Assembly: GCF_008329715.1 (NCBI RefSeq)
Contig: NZ_VTSR01000015.1
Coordinates: 1 to 64,000, forward strand
DNA from: Gimesia chilikensis
GTDB lineage: Bacteria; Planctomycetota; Planctomycetia; Planctomycetales; Planctomycetaceae
Length of the DNA stretch: 64,000 nucleotides
Direction: 5' to 3'
Made by a program: the position numbers and the translations under genes. The notes under the pieces were generated by a model. That model was not told the DNA's origin. It saw nothing but the letters and a program-made list of their open reading frames with translations, and did not search any database. Positions 1-7,662 of the stretch are shown piece after piece (position 1 is the stretch's first letter; every line of letters starts with the position of its first letter).

Positions 1-74
1 GGAGAGAACTCAGGAAAACCAGGAAGCAATGGCAACAATTCGCTTTGGTGGGAAACTATTTGTAATCGGAGTTA

Positions 75-137
75 CTAGCCGCCGGTAATTTTTAGCCGCG
101 CTGCATACATCACCGGTGGCGAACGCCATTCCGCTCA
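75..137. repeat. REP-like palindromic repeat, copy 1
   Basis: This element lies just beyond the 3' end of the RAYT gene. It matches the repeat at 727-789 at all but about six of 63 positions and in the same orientation. It has the same plan: a CCGG near each end, an A/T-rich core (GGTAATTTTTAGCC) and the terminal word CCATTCCGCTCA. The left outer arm is degenerate compared with copy 2, so the hairpin is less perfect. Copies flanking a RAYT are the expected arrangement for REP elements mobilised in trans. Nothing else was recognised in bases 1-205. Confidence 0.75.
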
Positions 138-205
138 TGGTGGGTTTGCCTATTCCTGGTTCGAGTATGCTGCAAGAATCTTCATCGGCAGTGGTCGTAT
201 CCCCC

Positions 206-703
206 CTACTGAAAACGGTCACGATCTTTCCGATCCTGTGCTTCTGTAATATAAAGCACAACACGTTCCAGACTCTCTTCACCACCGTCGATCAACTCCG
301 TATCGCCTCCGCGCGACCAGATTTTCTGATTCGAGATCGGATCGGGGTCCTGGCGCAGCACACGGGTTGCGTTGGCTTTGAATTGATCACGAACGATTTT
401 TGGCTCTGAATCCGCGGTCACGGCGATATGAACATGATTCGCGCGTACACTGATTGCATGAATGAACCATTCACGGATTTCTGCATGTTCATGGCACACT
501 GTTTCGACTTTGTTTCGCTGGATCTGATTCAATAAAACCGGTCGTTGCTGCATCTGATTCCGGCTCCATTGCTCAAGCAACAGTTGTGGTGGTTGATCAC
601 CGCTGTTCGTTTTACGCCATCCACGTCGATCTCCCGGCAACCACGTTCCATAAGTGGTCCAGGTAATGAAATAGGTGAATGGTTCGATCATAAAATAAAT
701 CAT
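206..703 (-). CDS. REP-associated tyrosine transposase (RAYT), IS200/Y1 family
   Basis: A Y1-type HUH single-strand transposase of 165 residues. The N-terminus has the family hallmark FITWTTYGTWLPGDRRGW. The metal-binding HUH motif is visible as NHVHIAV near residue 92, and the probable nucleophilic tyrosine lies in VVLYITEAQ near the C-terminus. These residues suggest an intact, full-length protein. A second in-frame ATG four codons in (691) is an equally possible start. Known RAYTs nick and join single-stranded REP hairpins, and the gene here lies between two palindromic repeats (75-137 and 713-789), which fits that role. It is unlikely to be a classical IS200 because there is no TnpB and the flanking repeats resemble REPs. 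Whether it still moves is unknown. Confidence 0.85.
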   Translation of the reverse strand: MIYFMIEPFTYFITWTTYGTWLPGDRRGWRKTNSGDQPPQLLLEQWSRNQMQQRPVLLNQIQRNKVETVCHEHAEIREWFIHAISVRANHVHIAVTADSEPKIVRDQFKANATRVLRQDPDPISNQKIWSRGGDTELIDGGEESLERVVLYITEAQDRKDRDRFQ

Positions 704-712
704 CCATCAAAC

Positions 713-789
713 TGAGCGGCAAAGCGCTAGCTGCCGGTAATTTTTAACCGCGCTGTATATATCACCGGTGGCTAGCGCCATTCCGCTCA
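713..789. repeat. REP-like palindromic repeat, copy 2 (best preserved)
   Basis: A 77-bp imperfect palindrome directly upstream of the RAYT start. Outer arms TGAGCGG and CCGCTCA pair, the next arms GCGCTAGC and GCTAGCGC pair, then CCGG pairs with CCGG around an A/T-rich centre. Single-stranded DNA could fold into a long hairpin, the substrate type expected for a RAYT. The orientation is the same as copy 1, and a rearranged third copy is present near 20 kb. Confidence 0.8.
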
Positions 790-814
790 CATGCACGCCA
801 CGCCCAAACAGCGA

Positions 815-1582
815 TCACCCTTTGCGCAGTTCCCCGAACGCTGTCTGCATTGCGTGCGTCAGCATCAGACCGTCGTTGGCGTAGACGACCAGTCGGGCGC
901 CCTGGCGGATTGTGCGCAGGGCCTGCTGGGTGGTTCCGAACCAGCAGCCTGCGGCGACGTGCTGTGCGTTCGAGACGTCGATCACTTTCTGGATCGCGGT
1001 GATGAGTTCCGGGTTGTCGTACTCGCCGGGGATGCCCATGTTGGTCGTCAGATCGCCGGGCCCGACGAAGACCGCGTGCACGCCGGGTATCGAACAGATC
1101 TGTTCCAGGTTTTCGATGCCGGGCACCGATTCAATCATCGGTATGAACAGCGTGTTCTCGTTCTTTTTCTCGATGTAGTCGGCCGTCTTCTGATTGACGA
1201 ACTTCCCCTCTTTCAGGGCCTTGTCCAGCACAATCCCTTTCAACGGTCGATAGACGGCGGCCGCCGCCAGCTGCTGTGCCTCTTCGTATGTTTCAACATA
1301 AGGTACCACCACGCCGTCAAACGTATCACACACGCGGGCCACATCTGCAGCGTCGCGACTGTGTGTGCGGGCCAGGCAGACAATACCTCTCGACTTCAGG
1401 GCATACCGCAGCGGCAGAAACTCTGCGAGGTCGAGCGTCGTATGCTCGGGCGTGACGATCACAAAATCGAGCGAGTTGTCGGGGATCGACTCGACCATCG
1501 CCGGAACCACCGCATGCTGAAACAGCGACCCATACACGGTCTCGCCCCGAACCAGTTTCTCTTTCAGTTTCTTCACCAGCAT
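815..1582 (-). CDS. HpcH/HpaI aldolase family protein
   Basis: A 255-residue TIM-barrel class II pyruvate-type aldolase (4-hydroxy-2-oxoheptanedioate / 2-keto-3-deoxy sugar acid aldolase family). Family members retro-aldol cleave 4-hydroxy-2-oxo acids to pyruvate and an aldehyde using a divalent metal. Visible family features are the glycine-rich phosphate/carboxylate loop VFVGPGDLTTNMG near residue 170, IPMIESVPGIENL carrying the metal-ligand glutamate, and the ARTHSRD segment near residue 70. Length is normal. The exact substrate cannot be told from sequence. The gene stands alone, and its first 22 codons plus upstream DNA are duplicated at 3098-3256. It could instead act on a host-derived sugar acid rather than an aromatic catabolite. 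Confidence 0.85.
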   Translation of the reverse strand: MLVKKLKEKLVRGETVYGSLFQHAVVPAMVESIPDNSLDFVIVTPEHTTLDLAEFLPLRYALKSRGIVCLARTHSRDAADVARVCDTFDGVVVPYVETYEEAQQLAAAAVYRPLKGIVLDKALKEGKFVNQKTADYIEKKNENTLFIPMIESVPGIENLEQICSIPGVHAVFVGPGDLTTNMGIPGEYDNPELITAIQKVIDVSNAQHVAAGCWFGTTQQALRTIRQGARLVVYANDGLMLTHAMQTAFGELRKG

Positions 1583-1674
1583 AACCGCGCTACCTCGACT
1601 GCAGGAACAGAGTGATTATTCGAAAGACGTTCACTCCATCATGCCGGGCGAAAAGTTGCATGTAAAGAAAATGT
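1516..1674. repeat. 159-bp direct repeat, copy A (aldolase 5' end and leader)
   Basis: Covers the first 22 codons of the aldolase and about 92 bases of its upstream DNA. It aligns without gaps to 3098-3256, with about seven differences in the first 135 bases, a diverged 10-base patch and then a perfect 14-base match. The two copies bracket the propeller gene at 1860-3080. Confidence 0.9.
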
Positions 1675-1859
1675 CGAGGTTTTGTGGAAAACTACTGTAC
1701 AAACTAAGTCAAGCAGTTAACCTGAAAGGTCTCATCGAGTACATCTGAAACTCACTCGCCATTTTCTATCATCTACCTTTGATGTGCATACAATGCAGAC
1801 AGTCGTATGAAATTCAGATCTCCCAGGAATTGTTAACCCAAACTGGAACTGATACAGCA

Positions 1860-3080
1860 ATGAATAAATGGTTTTCTCTGTGGCTGAGTCTTGGATCATC
1901 ACAAAGACGATTCCCTCAGATCCAGGTTGCTCTGGTATTCATCCTGTTCTGTCTTTTCGCTGACCTGGCATTAGCTCAACAGGAAGATCAATCCAAGGTC
2001 CAACCTCTGATCACATTCCTTTCCCATCGTACGGGGCACAATGTCCTGTATACAATGCACCCCGATGGATCACAGATCACACCCGTTTTGGGAGGTCCCA
2101 TTTCTGATCAGCCCGTATTCACGAAAGGCGTGACCATGTTCCGGTCACCACACTGGACACGACAGAGCCCCAATGGGAAATACTTTGCTTCGTGGGTGTA
2201 TGAAGAAGGTCACCCTTTTTCAAAATGGCAGGGTGACCTGCGTGCCATGCTCTGGGTGGGTGATCTACAGGGGACATGGACCCGCATTCTGAATCCTGAC
2301 TGCACAGAACTCTTTGCCTGGTCACCTGACAGCAGACAGATCGCCTGGTCCACGAACTCTGCAGACTCCCGGATCCGCTTCCGTCAGAAAAATCAAGCCG
2401 AGCTAAGTCGAATTTATGTGGCAGGAATTGATGGTTCACATTCCAGACAGGTGATGGAAAAAGAGGGATCGTGGCTTGTGGAAGACTGGTCGCCAGACCA
2501 GCAACGATTGTTGATTACACACCCCAGCGACGGTGCAGAACTCAATGACTCACGATGTGAACTGTATGAACTTCGTCTGCCTGAGACGTCGCCTGCGCAA
2601 GATTCCGATAGCCAGGATAAAACATCTCGATCAGAGAAAAAGAGCCTGAAGAGAATTTCATTCTCTGCAGAAAATCTGATGATCAGTTCGGCCCGTTACG
2701 CCCCTGATGGCAAGAGTCTGGCATTGGTTGTTTATAACCCGGAGAACATGTACGCCCCGAATCTGGCCGCTGATGATGAATGGGGACGCATGCGGATGAT
2801 GCGTCTGCTGGGAAAGATCGCTGTCCTGTCGCTGGATACGGGTGAGGTTAAAGTCATTTTTGATCCAGACTACGGCCTCCGCGGTCCTATCTGCTGGACT
2901 GCAGACGGCAAAGAGATTCTATTCTCACGCTATCTGTCACCGGACGACATTCGCGAAAAATTTCAGTCTGACAAATCACATGGTCTGGCAATCTGGGCTA
3001 TCGACCGACAGGGGAAAAAACCAAGATTCATCACCACAGGCTGGAGTCCGGATTGCAGTCGTGTTGTGAACGGAAATTAA
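1860..3080 (+). CDS. Exported TolB/PD40-type beta-propeller protein
   Basis: Taken from the ATG at 1860 because residues that follow form a proper signal peptide: charged start, hydrophobic stretch and cleavage near LALA/QQED. An upstream in-frame ATG at 1779 would add 27 residues that bury the signal. The mature protein (about 365 residues) has at least five PD40/TolB-like blades: YTMHPDGSQITPV, FAWSPDSRQIAWS, DWSPDQQRLLI, RYAPDGKSLALVV, CWTADGKEILFS and TGWSPDCSRV. Such propellers bind partners or ligands in the periplasm; no catalytic residues are evident. It is a single gene bracketed by a 159-bp direct repeat, which suggests it arrived or was trapped by a duplication/recombination event. 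Confidence 0.8.
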   Translation: MNKWFSLWLSLGSSQRRFPQIQVALVFILFCLFADLALAQQEDQSKVQPLITFLSHRTGHNVLYTMHPDGSQITPVLGGPISDQPVFTKGVTMFRSPHWTRQSPNGKYFASWVYEEGHPFSKWQGDLRAMLWVGDLQGTWTRILNPDCTELFAWSPDSRQIAWSTNSADSRIRFRQKNQAELSRIYVAGIDGSHSRQVMEKEGSWLVEDWSPDQQRLLITHPSDGAELNDSRCELYELRLPETSPAQDSDSQDKTSRSEKKSLKRISFSAENLMISSARYAPDGKSLALVVYNPENMYAPNLAADDEWGRMRMMRLLGKIAVLSLDTGEVKVIFDPDYGLRGPICWTADGKEILFSRYLSPDDIREKFQSDKSHGLAIWAIDRQGKKPRFITTGWSPDCSRVVNGN

Positions 3081-3097
3081 TTCCATGACGGGTTATA

Positions 3098-3164
3098 GCT
3101 GAAACAGCGACCCATACACGGTCTCGCCCCGAATCAGTTTCTCTTTCAGTTTCTTCACCAGCAT
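3098..3164 (-). pseudogene. Remnant of aldolase 5' end
   Basis: The reverse strand from the ATG at 3164 reads MLVKKLKEKL followed by IRGETVYGSLFQ, the same first 22 residues as the intact aldolase at 815-1582 except one Val-to-Ile change. After that, homology stops and a TAA follows within two codons. It is a non-functional stub left by duplication. Confidence 0.85.
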
Positions 3165-3256
3165 AACGGTGCTTCCTCGACTACAGGAACAGAGTGATCA
3201 TTCGAAAGACGCTCACTCCATCATGCCGGGCGGGGAGGACGATGTAAAGAAAATGT
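3098..3256. repeat. 159-bp direct repeat, copy B
   Basis: Second copy of 1516-1674 in the same orientation, starting 17 bases after the propeller gene stop codon. It carries the aldolase stub and the aldolase leader including the final shared block TGTAAAGAAAATGT. There is no gene between it and the lipoprotein gene at 3362. Confidence 0.9.
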
Positions 3257-3361
3257 GCCTGACTTCGAAGAAATACAGACGTGTCTCACACTGATTCTGA
3301 TACGATGAGACTGGCCAGAAATACATTGCAGCATTTGCGTGAACAATAATGAAGGAAGATC

Positions 3362-3880
3362 ATGACGTTGAGATGCCGTGTTGATTTGACAGGAATTCTG
3401 CTCAGCCTGTTGAGTTTAATCCTGATCCCTGCAGGCTGTCAGCAGGCGGGTGATCCAGTACCGTTGGACGCTGCGATGGAACTGCAGGAAACGGGACACA
3501 GTGATCAGGCAATCCAAATGCTTGCCAGGGAAGACATTGAAAAAAATCTCCATGCGTCTTCTCTGCGAACGCTGAAAATCAATGAGAACGAATTTAAAGA
3601 GTTACCCCAGTGGAAGCGCGACTTTTTCTCAGAGGAATCTTTGTTACTGGTCCCCCTGCTCAAAAGGGCCGCCTATCTGCAAATTGAACAATTACAGGCA
3701 GCCGAAGATGCAGGCGCAGCGGAGAAAGCGAAAGAACTGCAATCACAACTGCAACGTCTGATCGGTTTTCTGCAGAACAAACAGAGACTTCAGCTCTATC
3801 AGCAATTGGGAGGCGGCATTCAGATGAAGCTGAAGGAAGCCACATCAGACCAGGTAGATTCATCTCAAGAATCGACGTAG
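3362..3880 (+). CDS. Predicted lipoprotein, helical
   Basis: A 172-residue protein with a lipoprotein signal: hydrophobic segment 10-22 and lipobox IPAGC with Cys26 as the lipidated residue. The mature part is predicted to be alpha-helical, rich in Gln, Glu and Leu, with a probable coiled-coil stretch (LQAAEDAGAAEKAKELQSQL) around residues 115-135. The start is supported by GAAGGAAG a few bases upstream. No family recognised; a short TPR-like helical protein anchored in a membrane is possible from residues 35-60 (AMELQETGHSDQAIQML). No operon partner. Confidence 0.7.
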   Translation: MTLRCRVDLTGILLSLLSLILIPAGCQQAGDPVPLDAAMELQETGHSDQAIQMLAREDIEKNLHASSLRTLKINENEFKELPQWKRDFFSEESLLLVPLLKRAAYLQIEQLQAAEDAGAAEKAKELQSQLQRLIGFLQNKQRLQLYQQLGGGIQMKLKEATSDQVDSSQEST

Positions 3881-3906
3881 AGCCTGCAAGCTAAGGGGAG
3901 AGTAGA

Positions 3907-4215
3907 TCACTCCAGCTCATAATCCGCAAACAGCCGGTAGTCCCGTTCGCGTATCCACACAGTCAGCAGCGACTTCAGTTCCTCGTCCTGTAGCGGTCTG
4001 GTCTTTCCGGTCTGAATATATCCGATCGACCAGCCAGCGGTTGCTTCCTGCAGATAAACCGCGTCTTCCCACCCCGGGATCGGTACCGGAGAATCCGATT
4101 CCGGCAGGCGGCCTACCAGGACAGCAATCGTCTCTGGTTCATCCGGCTTGTACCTGCGCACAACCACATCGGCTCCCAGCGCTTCCAGAAAACGGATCAG
4201 CTCTGCCTGTCTCAT
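3907..4215 (-). CDS. Conserved-looking hypothetical protein
   Basis: A 102-residue soluble acidic protein with no signal peptide or membrane segment. The N-terminus RQAELIRFLEALGADVVVRRY looks like a helix followed by a strand, and the rest is mixed alpha/beta with many aromatic residues. No family recognised. It is divergent from the small gene at 4317, sharing a 100-base upstream region. Confidence 0.55.
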   Translation of the reverse strand: MRQAELIRFLEALGADVVVRRYKPDEPETIAVLVGRLPESDSPVPIPGWEDAVYLQEATAGWSIGYIQTGKTRPLQDEELKSLLTVWIRERDYRLFADYELE

Positions 4216-4304
4216 GATTCTCTTAAAGAAAAAACTTGAAAAATTGATTCATACTTTGACATCATATGATAACGACAACAGACCTCATTCTCCGCCCCAG
4301 ACTC

Positions 4305-4310
4305 GGGAGG
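4305..4310 (+). promoter_or_regulatory. Shine-Dalgarno site that sets the start of the 4317 gene
   Basis: GGGAGG sits six bases before the ATG at 4317. An earlier in-frame ATG at 4266 has no comparable site, so the shorter 97-residue product is preferred. Confidence 0.7.
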
Positions 4311-4316
4311 CAAACC

Positions 4317-4610
4317 ATGCTGACACTGGAAGTGAATGACGTGTATTCCCTGGAGCTCGCTCCGGAGGGGGCCGGCGTCCGTCTGACGCTGACTAAAGAA
4401 GGCACACCCCTGGTCTGCCGGAAAGCAACCCGTAAGGAACTGCGCGACTTTTCCGAGTCTGCATCCGCTACGGCCTTTAAAGGCCGCCTGATCTTATATA
4501 AACAGTTCGGCAAGATCGAAATTGAAGCGAAAAAAGAGATCATCGGCGCGCTGCCCCTACCCCAGTTCGAAGCCGCAATCACAGCCGTGCTCACCGGGAG
4601 CACCGTCTGA
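4317..4610 (+). CDS. Small hypothetical protein
   Basis: A 97-residue protein beginning MLTLEVNDVYSLELAPEG. The start is chosen on the strong GGGAGG six bases upstream. The predicted structure is beta-rich for the first 50 residues, then a basic helix and LPQFEAAITAVL. No family recognised. It is flanked by other short unknown genes. The opposite strand is also open across most of this stretch, but it lacks a ribosome-binding site and plausible composition. Confidence 0.5.
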   Translation: MLTLEVNDVYSLELAPEGAGVRLTLTKEGTPLVCRKATRKELRDFSESASATAFKGRLILYKQFGKIEIEAKKEIIGALPLPQFEAAITAVLTGSTV

Positions 4611-4682
4611 TCTCAACCCGCTAAGACAGAGAGTAATACAGAATACATAACCACTGTCATTTCCTGGTTGGTCTCCCGCGCC

Positions 4683-5303
4683 TCACTCTGGATTCAAAGC
4701 ATCAAACAGCGCATCGAACTCGTCCGGCAGTGCGGAGAGGGGCTGCAGGTCTTCGGCTTCCGGGTTCTCGGGCAGGGGTTGAAAATCGATATAACGGATC
4801 TTCAGCGTCACGTCGAATTCGCCGAGGGTCATGTCCAGCAGAACGAAGCTGGCGCCCATCATGGCTTCCCGGTTTTCCTCGGTCAGACCGGGGACATACA
4901 CGATCAGATCGATGGCACCGTCTTCGGTCTGTAACCAGAAGTAGAAGTCGTCCGGCGTCAGTTCCTGCTCGCCGAACTGCAGGGCACAACCCGCTAAATC
5001 CATCCGTTGTCGAAAGGGGGTGAACGTCCAGCCGGGCAAGTCGGGGGCACTGTCGATCAACAGCATCACTGCAGGAAACGCCTCTTTCACTCCGTCGGCA
5101 CTGATAACCAGATCGCGCACGCCCTCATCATCGGGCATAGAGATTTCGTAGGTCAGACCTTCGTCGACCTCCTGCAGTTGTTCGCCCAGTTCCGGCAGCA
5201 GTACTTCCTGCTGGTCTTCCAGATGTTCAAAACGATGCAGGTTGTTTTCAAACCAGAACCAGAAAGAGAGAACATCGGGCGTTGATTCCGGGTCAGTGGT
5301 CAT
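4683..5303 (-). CDS. Acidic hypothetical protein
   Basis: A 206-residue cytoplasmic protein, strongly acidic, with many Asp and Glu and only a few basic residues. The N-terminus DVLSFWFWFENNLHRFEHLED is helical and aromatic-rich; the middle VRDLVISADGVKEAFPAVM resembles a beta-alpha element. The motif WTFTPFRQRMDL is notable. Similar acidic alpha/beta proteins occur among polymorphic-toxin immunity proteins, but no cognate toxin is next to it, so this is only a suggestion. It runs in the same direction as the unknown gene at 5422-5943 (118-bp gap). Confidence 0.6.
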   Translation of the reverse strand: MTTDPESTPDVLSFWFWFENNLHRFEHLEDQQEVLLPELGEQLQEVDEGLTYEISMPDDEGVRDLVISADGVKEAFPAVMLLIDSAPDLPGWTFTPFRQRMDLAGCALQFGEQELTPDDFYFWLQTEDGAIDLIVYVPGLTEENREAMMGASFVLLDMTLGEFDVTLKIRYIDFQPLPENPEAEDLQPLSALPDEFDALFDALNPE

Positions 5304-5421
5304 CGGGCTTACTCACGCAAAAAGAAAGGGATTGAAAATCACAAACGCCATCATGGCAGTTGCGGGTGGAGAAGTAAAGATTTTGTTCGTCGCGGGTACC
5401 AGTTGCCTCTCAGCGGCAAAG

Positions 5422-5943
5422 CTACTTTATGATCCAGCCCTGCTTAAAACGATTGTCATAGTCGGGCCAGCCATAGGCCCCCTCTGTATCCTCAACTCCC
5501 ATCAGGTTCTTCCTGGCGATTGGCAGCCCGGCAAACAGGTTTTCCTCTCGCGCCTGCAGCAGAATGTCCTTCAGCATTGCGCCGATCTGTTCGACCGGCT
5601 CACCTTCATCCTCACCCAGAGTTTGCTTACTCCCGTCAGGCAGGGTCAACTGAATCGGTTCGTCGTTGTCCCACAGCGCATCAACGGCTTCAGACCACTG
5701 GGGAAATTCCAGCATGTTTTCTTCGATGTACGAATTCCATTCGCCGTCCGGCTTCGCACCCGGACGCGTGTCAAACACCAGCGCAATCCAGCCCGCCTGA
5801 GCAACGGAATACCCCAGCGTGATCTGGGTAATCGGATCCTCATCTGCACCCGGCCCCTGGTTCACATAAACCGGGTAATCGCGGATCCTCTGCTTGAGAT
5901 GCTTAACAATCGCCTGGCGATCCTGTTTGAGATTGATTTTCAT
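5422..5943 (-). CDS. Acidic hypothetical protein
   Basis: A 173-residue soluble protein, no signal peptide. It contains the pattern GWIALVFDTRPGAKPDGEW and, further on, FPQWSEAVDALWDNDEP, giving an alternating strand/helix profile. It is acidic, like its downstream neighbour at 4683-5303. I do not recognise the family. Size, acidity and aromatic content resemble immunity or stress-type orphan proteins, which is inference only. Confidence 0.6.
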   Translation of the reverse strand: MKINLKQDRQAIVKHLKQRIRDYPVYVNQGPGADEDPITQITLGYSVAQAGWIALVFDTRPGAKPDGEWNSYIEENMLEFPQWSEAVDALWDNDEPIQLTLPDGSKQTLGEDEGEPVEQIGAMLKDILLQAREENLFAGLPIARKNLMGVEDTEGAYGWPDYDNRFKQGWIIK

Positions 5944-6043
5944 GGTGTCTTTTCCCGGAGAGTATATCTGATAAATACAACGCCACGATCATACCGCACA
6001 TCAGCAGTGGAACAAACGCGGGTTGAGACTCCCTGCCAGCAAT

Positions 6044-6964
6044 TTATTCCAGCAGCTTCGTCAGCGCCAGTTCCAGCATGTCCCGACGAACCAGGCCAGC
6101 ACGCAGAGAGGAGGGAATATTCGACTCTCCCCAGCAGGCCCCCGCCAGTTGACCGCAGACAGCACCGGTCGTGTCGGCGTCGTCTCCCAGGTTCACGGCC
6201 TTCAGCACCGCTTCCTCAAACGAGTCGGCGGCGTGAAACGCCCAGAGGGCGGCTTCCAGGCTGCGGATAACCCAGCCCGATCCTTCGATCTCCGGCGGCT
6301 GTCTGCGTCGAAAGCTGCCGTCTGCGATCTCCTGTACCAGTGGATGCAGGGGTTTGATCGCGTTTAACTGCTGCAGCGTCTGCCAGTCCGCAGCGAGCAC
6401 CGTTTCCCGCGATTCTCCCCGGATCAACGCTGCCAGCACACAGGCCAGGTAGCGACAGGCATCGCGGCATTGCTCACTGGGATGCGTAGGCAGGCTCGAC
6501 TCTTCCGCCAGCCGGGAGAACTCAGCCAGATCGGATTCGAACAGTTCCGCATACCGCATGGGCACCGGCGCCAGTCGCATGATCGAACCATTGCCACTGG
6601 CATATTCATGCGAGTCACCCGACGTGAGTGCATTCCCGTTGACGGAAAATTCCCCCAGGGCCCGGCGGATCGTCATCCCGATATCAAAACAGCGGCCGTT
6701 GACCGAATAGCGGCCCGTCTTCCACCATTGCACGTAGCGCTCGGCCTGGTCGTTCAGATCCCAGCCGACGTCCGCGATACTGTCGGCCAGCGCGAGTGCC
6801 ATGCTGGTGTCGTCGGTCCAGGCCCCTGGTTCAATCGGATGCGGCCCACCCCCGCGATACCCGGTCACCGGCGGAAAGCTGCCCGGCGACTGGAACTCCA
6901 CCGCCGCCCCCAGCGCATCACCCACGGCCAGCCCGATCAACGTACCTCGACTCCGGTCTTCCAT
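6044..6964 (-). CDS. ADP-ribosylglycohydrolase family protein (DraG-like)
   Basis: The ATG at 6964 is chosen over an ATG 18 codons upstream because GAGGAA lies at the right distance and because the conserved family start RGTLIGLAVGDALGAAVEF follows directly. The product has 306 residues. Metal ligands are visible as WTDDTSMALALADS near residue 50 and LGDDADTTGAVCGQLAGA near residue 270; both Asp clusters bind the two Mg/Mn ions of DraG/ARH enzymes. The family removes ADP-ribose from proteins or small molecules. No DraT-like transferase and no nitrogenase gene are nearby, so the target is probably not dinitrogenase reductase. It follows the unknown gene at 7018-7428 by 53 bases in the same direction. 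Confidence 0.88.
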   Translation of the reverse strand: MEDRSRGTLIGLAVGDALGAAVEFQSPGSFPPVTGYRGGGPHPIEPGAWTDDTSMALALADSIADVGWDLNDQAERYVQWWKTGRYSVNGRCFDIGMTIRRALGEFSVNGNALTSGDSHEYASGNGSIMRLAPVPMRYAELFESDLAEFSRLAEESSLPTHPSEQCRDACRYLACVLAALIRGESRETVLAADWQTLQQLNAIKPLHPLVQEIADGSFRRRQPPEIEGSGWVIRSLEAALWAFHAADSFEEAVLKAVNLGDDADTTGAVCGQLAGACWGESNIPSSLRAGLVRRDMLELALTKLLE

Positions 6965-7017
6965 GTTGTGTTCCTCGTGTTGTGTACTGCAGGACGGATG
7001 TGGTTCATCATAGTGCA

Positions 7018-7428
7018 TCAGACCTCTGGTAACGACTGCAGATCGGGTTCGATGAAATTGTGCTTTGCTTCCAGGGAGATCAGTCGCTCTTTGGAATAGT
7101 AGTCGAGCAGCACCCCTTTCTTCAGCATGCGGGCACAGGTGTTACAGAATTCGTCTGACGACTCGAACGGCCCCTCTTCCCGGAGGGCGTGGCAGACCAG
7201 CCGCATGAAGGCGACCGTGATGGTCTCGTGGTAGCCTCGCTCCAGTTCGTCGGGCGTATTGGTGGCTTTGTTGTAAGCTTTGATACCGGCCCGCATGCGG
7301 AGCAGTGCTTCCGCGTAGGGAAAACGCATGGCATAGAGATAAGCCACCCGGACATGCGCCCGGTGCGTCCACTCCTCGGAGGGCAGGGTGCAGGCTTCAA
7401 AGGCTTCCAGTAGCTGGGCATCATCCAT
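7018..7428 (-). CDS. Conserved hypothetical protein, helical
   Basis: The start is set at the ATG at 7428 (136 residues): the sequence from here, MDDAQLLEAFEACTLP, is protein-like, while the 38 codons before it look like leader. The protein is mostly helical. It has a cluster of polar and aromatic residues (EEWTHRAHVRVAYLYAM, then RGYHETITVAFMRL) with several histidines that could bind a metal or ligand. No catalytic family recognised. It is upstream of and co-directional with the ADP-ribosylglycohydrolase, so the two may be co-transcribed. Confidence 0.6.
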   Translation of the reverse strand: MDDAQLLEAFEACTLPSEEWTHRAHVRVAYLYAMRFPYAEALLRMRAGIKAYNKATNTPDELERGYHETITVAFMRLVCHALREEGPFESSDEFCNTCARMLKKGVLLDYYSKERLISLEAKHNFIEPDLQSLPEV

Positions 7429-7662
7429 GGTTGGGTATTCCCGGACATTGAACAGGTCGACTTCATTGGCAGCCTGTGAAGTTAGTTGACGCCGATTAAG
7501 GGGCACACTGTTAAGAATGGAGCCCCGACAGCGGGCGGTCAAGTGCGTAATCGCGTGACGGACGGGCTTTCCACAGATTACACGAAAATTTCATCTCATG
7601 GTGTCTCCAGACTGAACCGGGACCTGGGACGGATTAAACCAGCCACAAGCGCAAAGGGGAAC

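Noticed and set aside
791-1615. Plus-strand open frame of 274 codons opposite the aldolase gene
   Set aside because: It is the antisense shadow of a well-recognised aldolase, is rich in His, Arg and Gln in the manner of shadow frames, and has no ribosome-binding site.
5242-6270. Plus-strand 342-codon frame across two minus-strand genes
   Set aside because: It spans the 5422-5943 gene and part of the ADP-ribosylglycohydrolase gene on the opposite strand, and has no domain or start signal.
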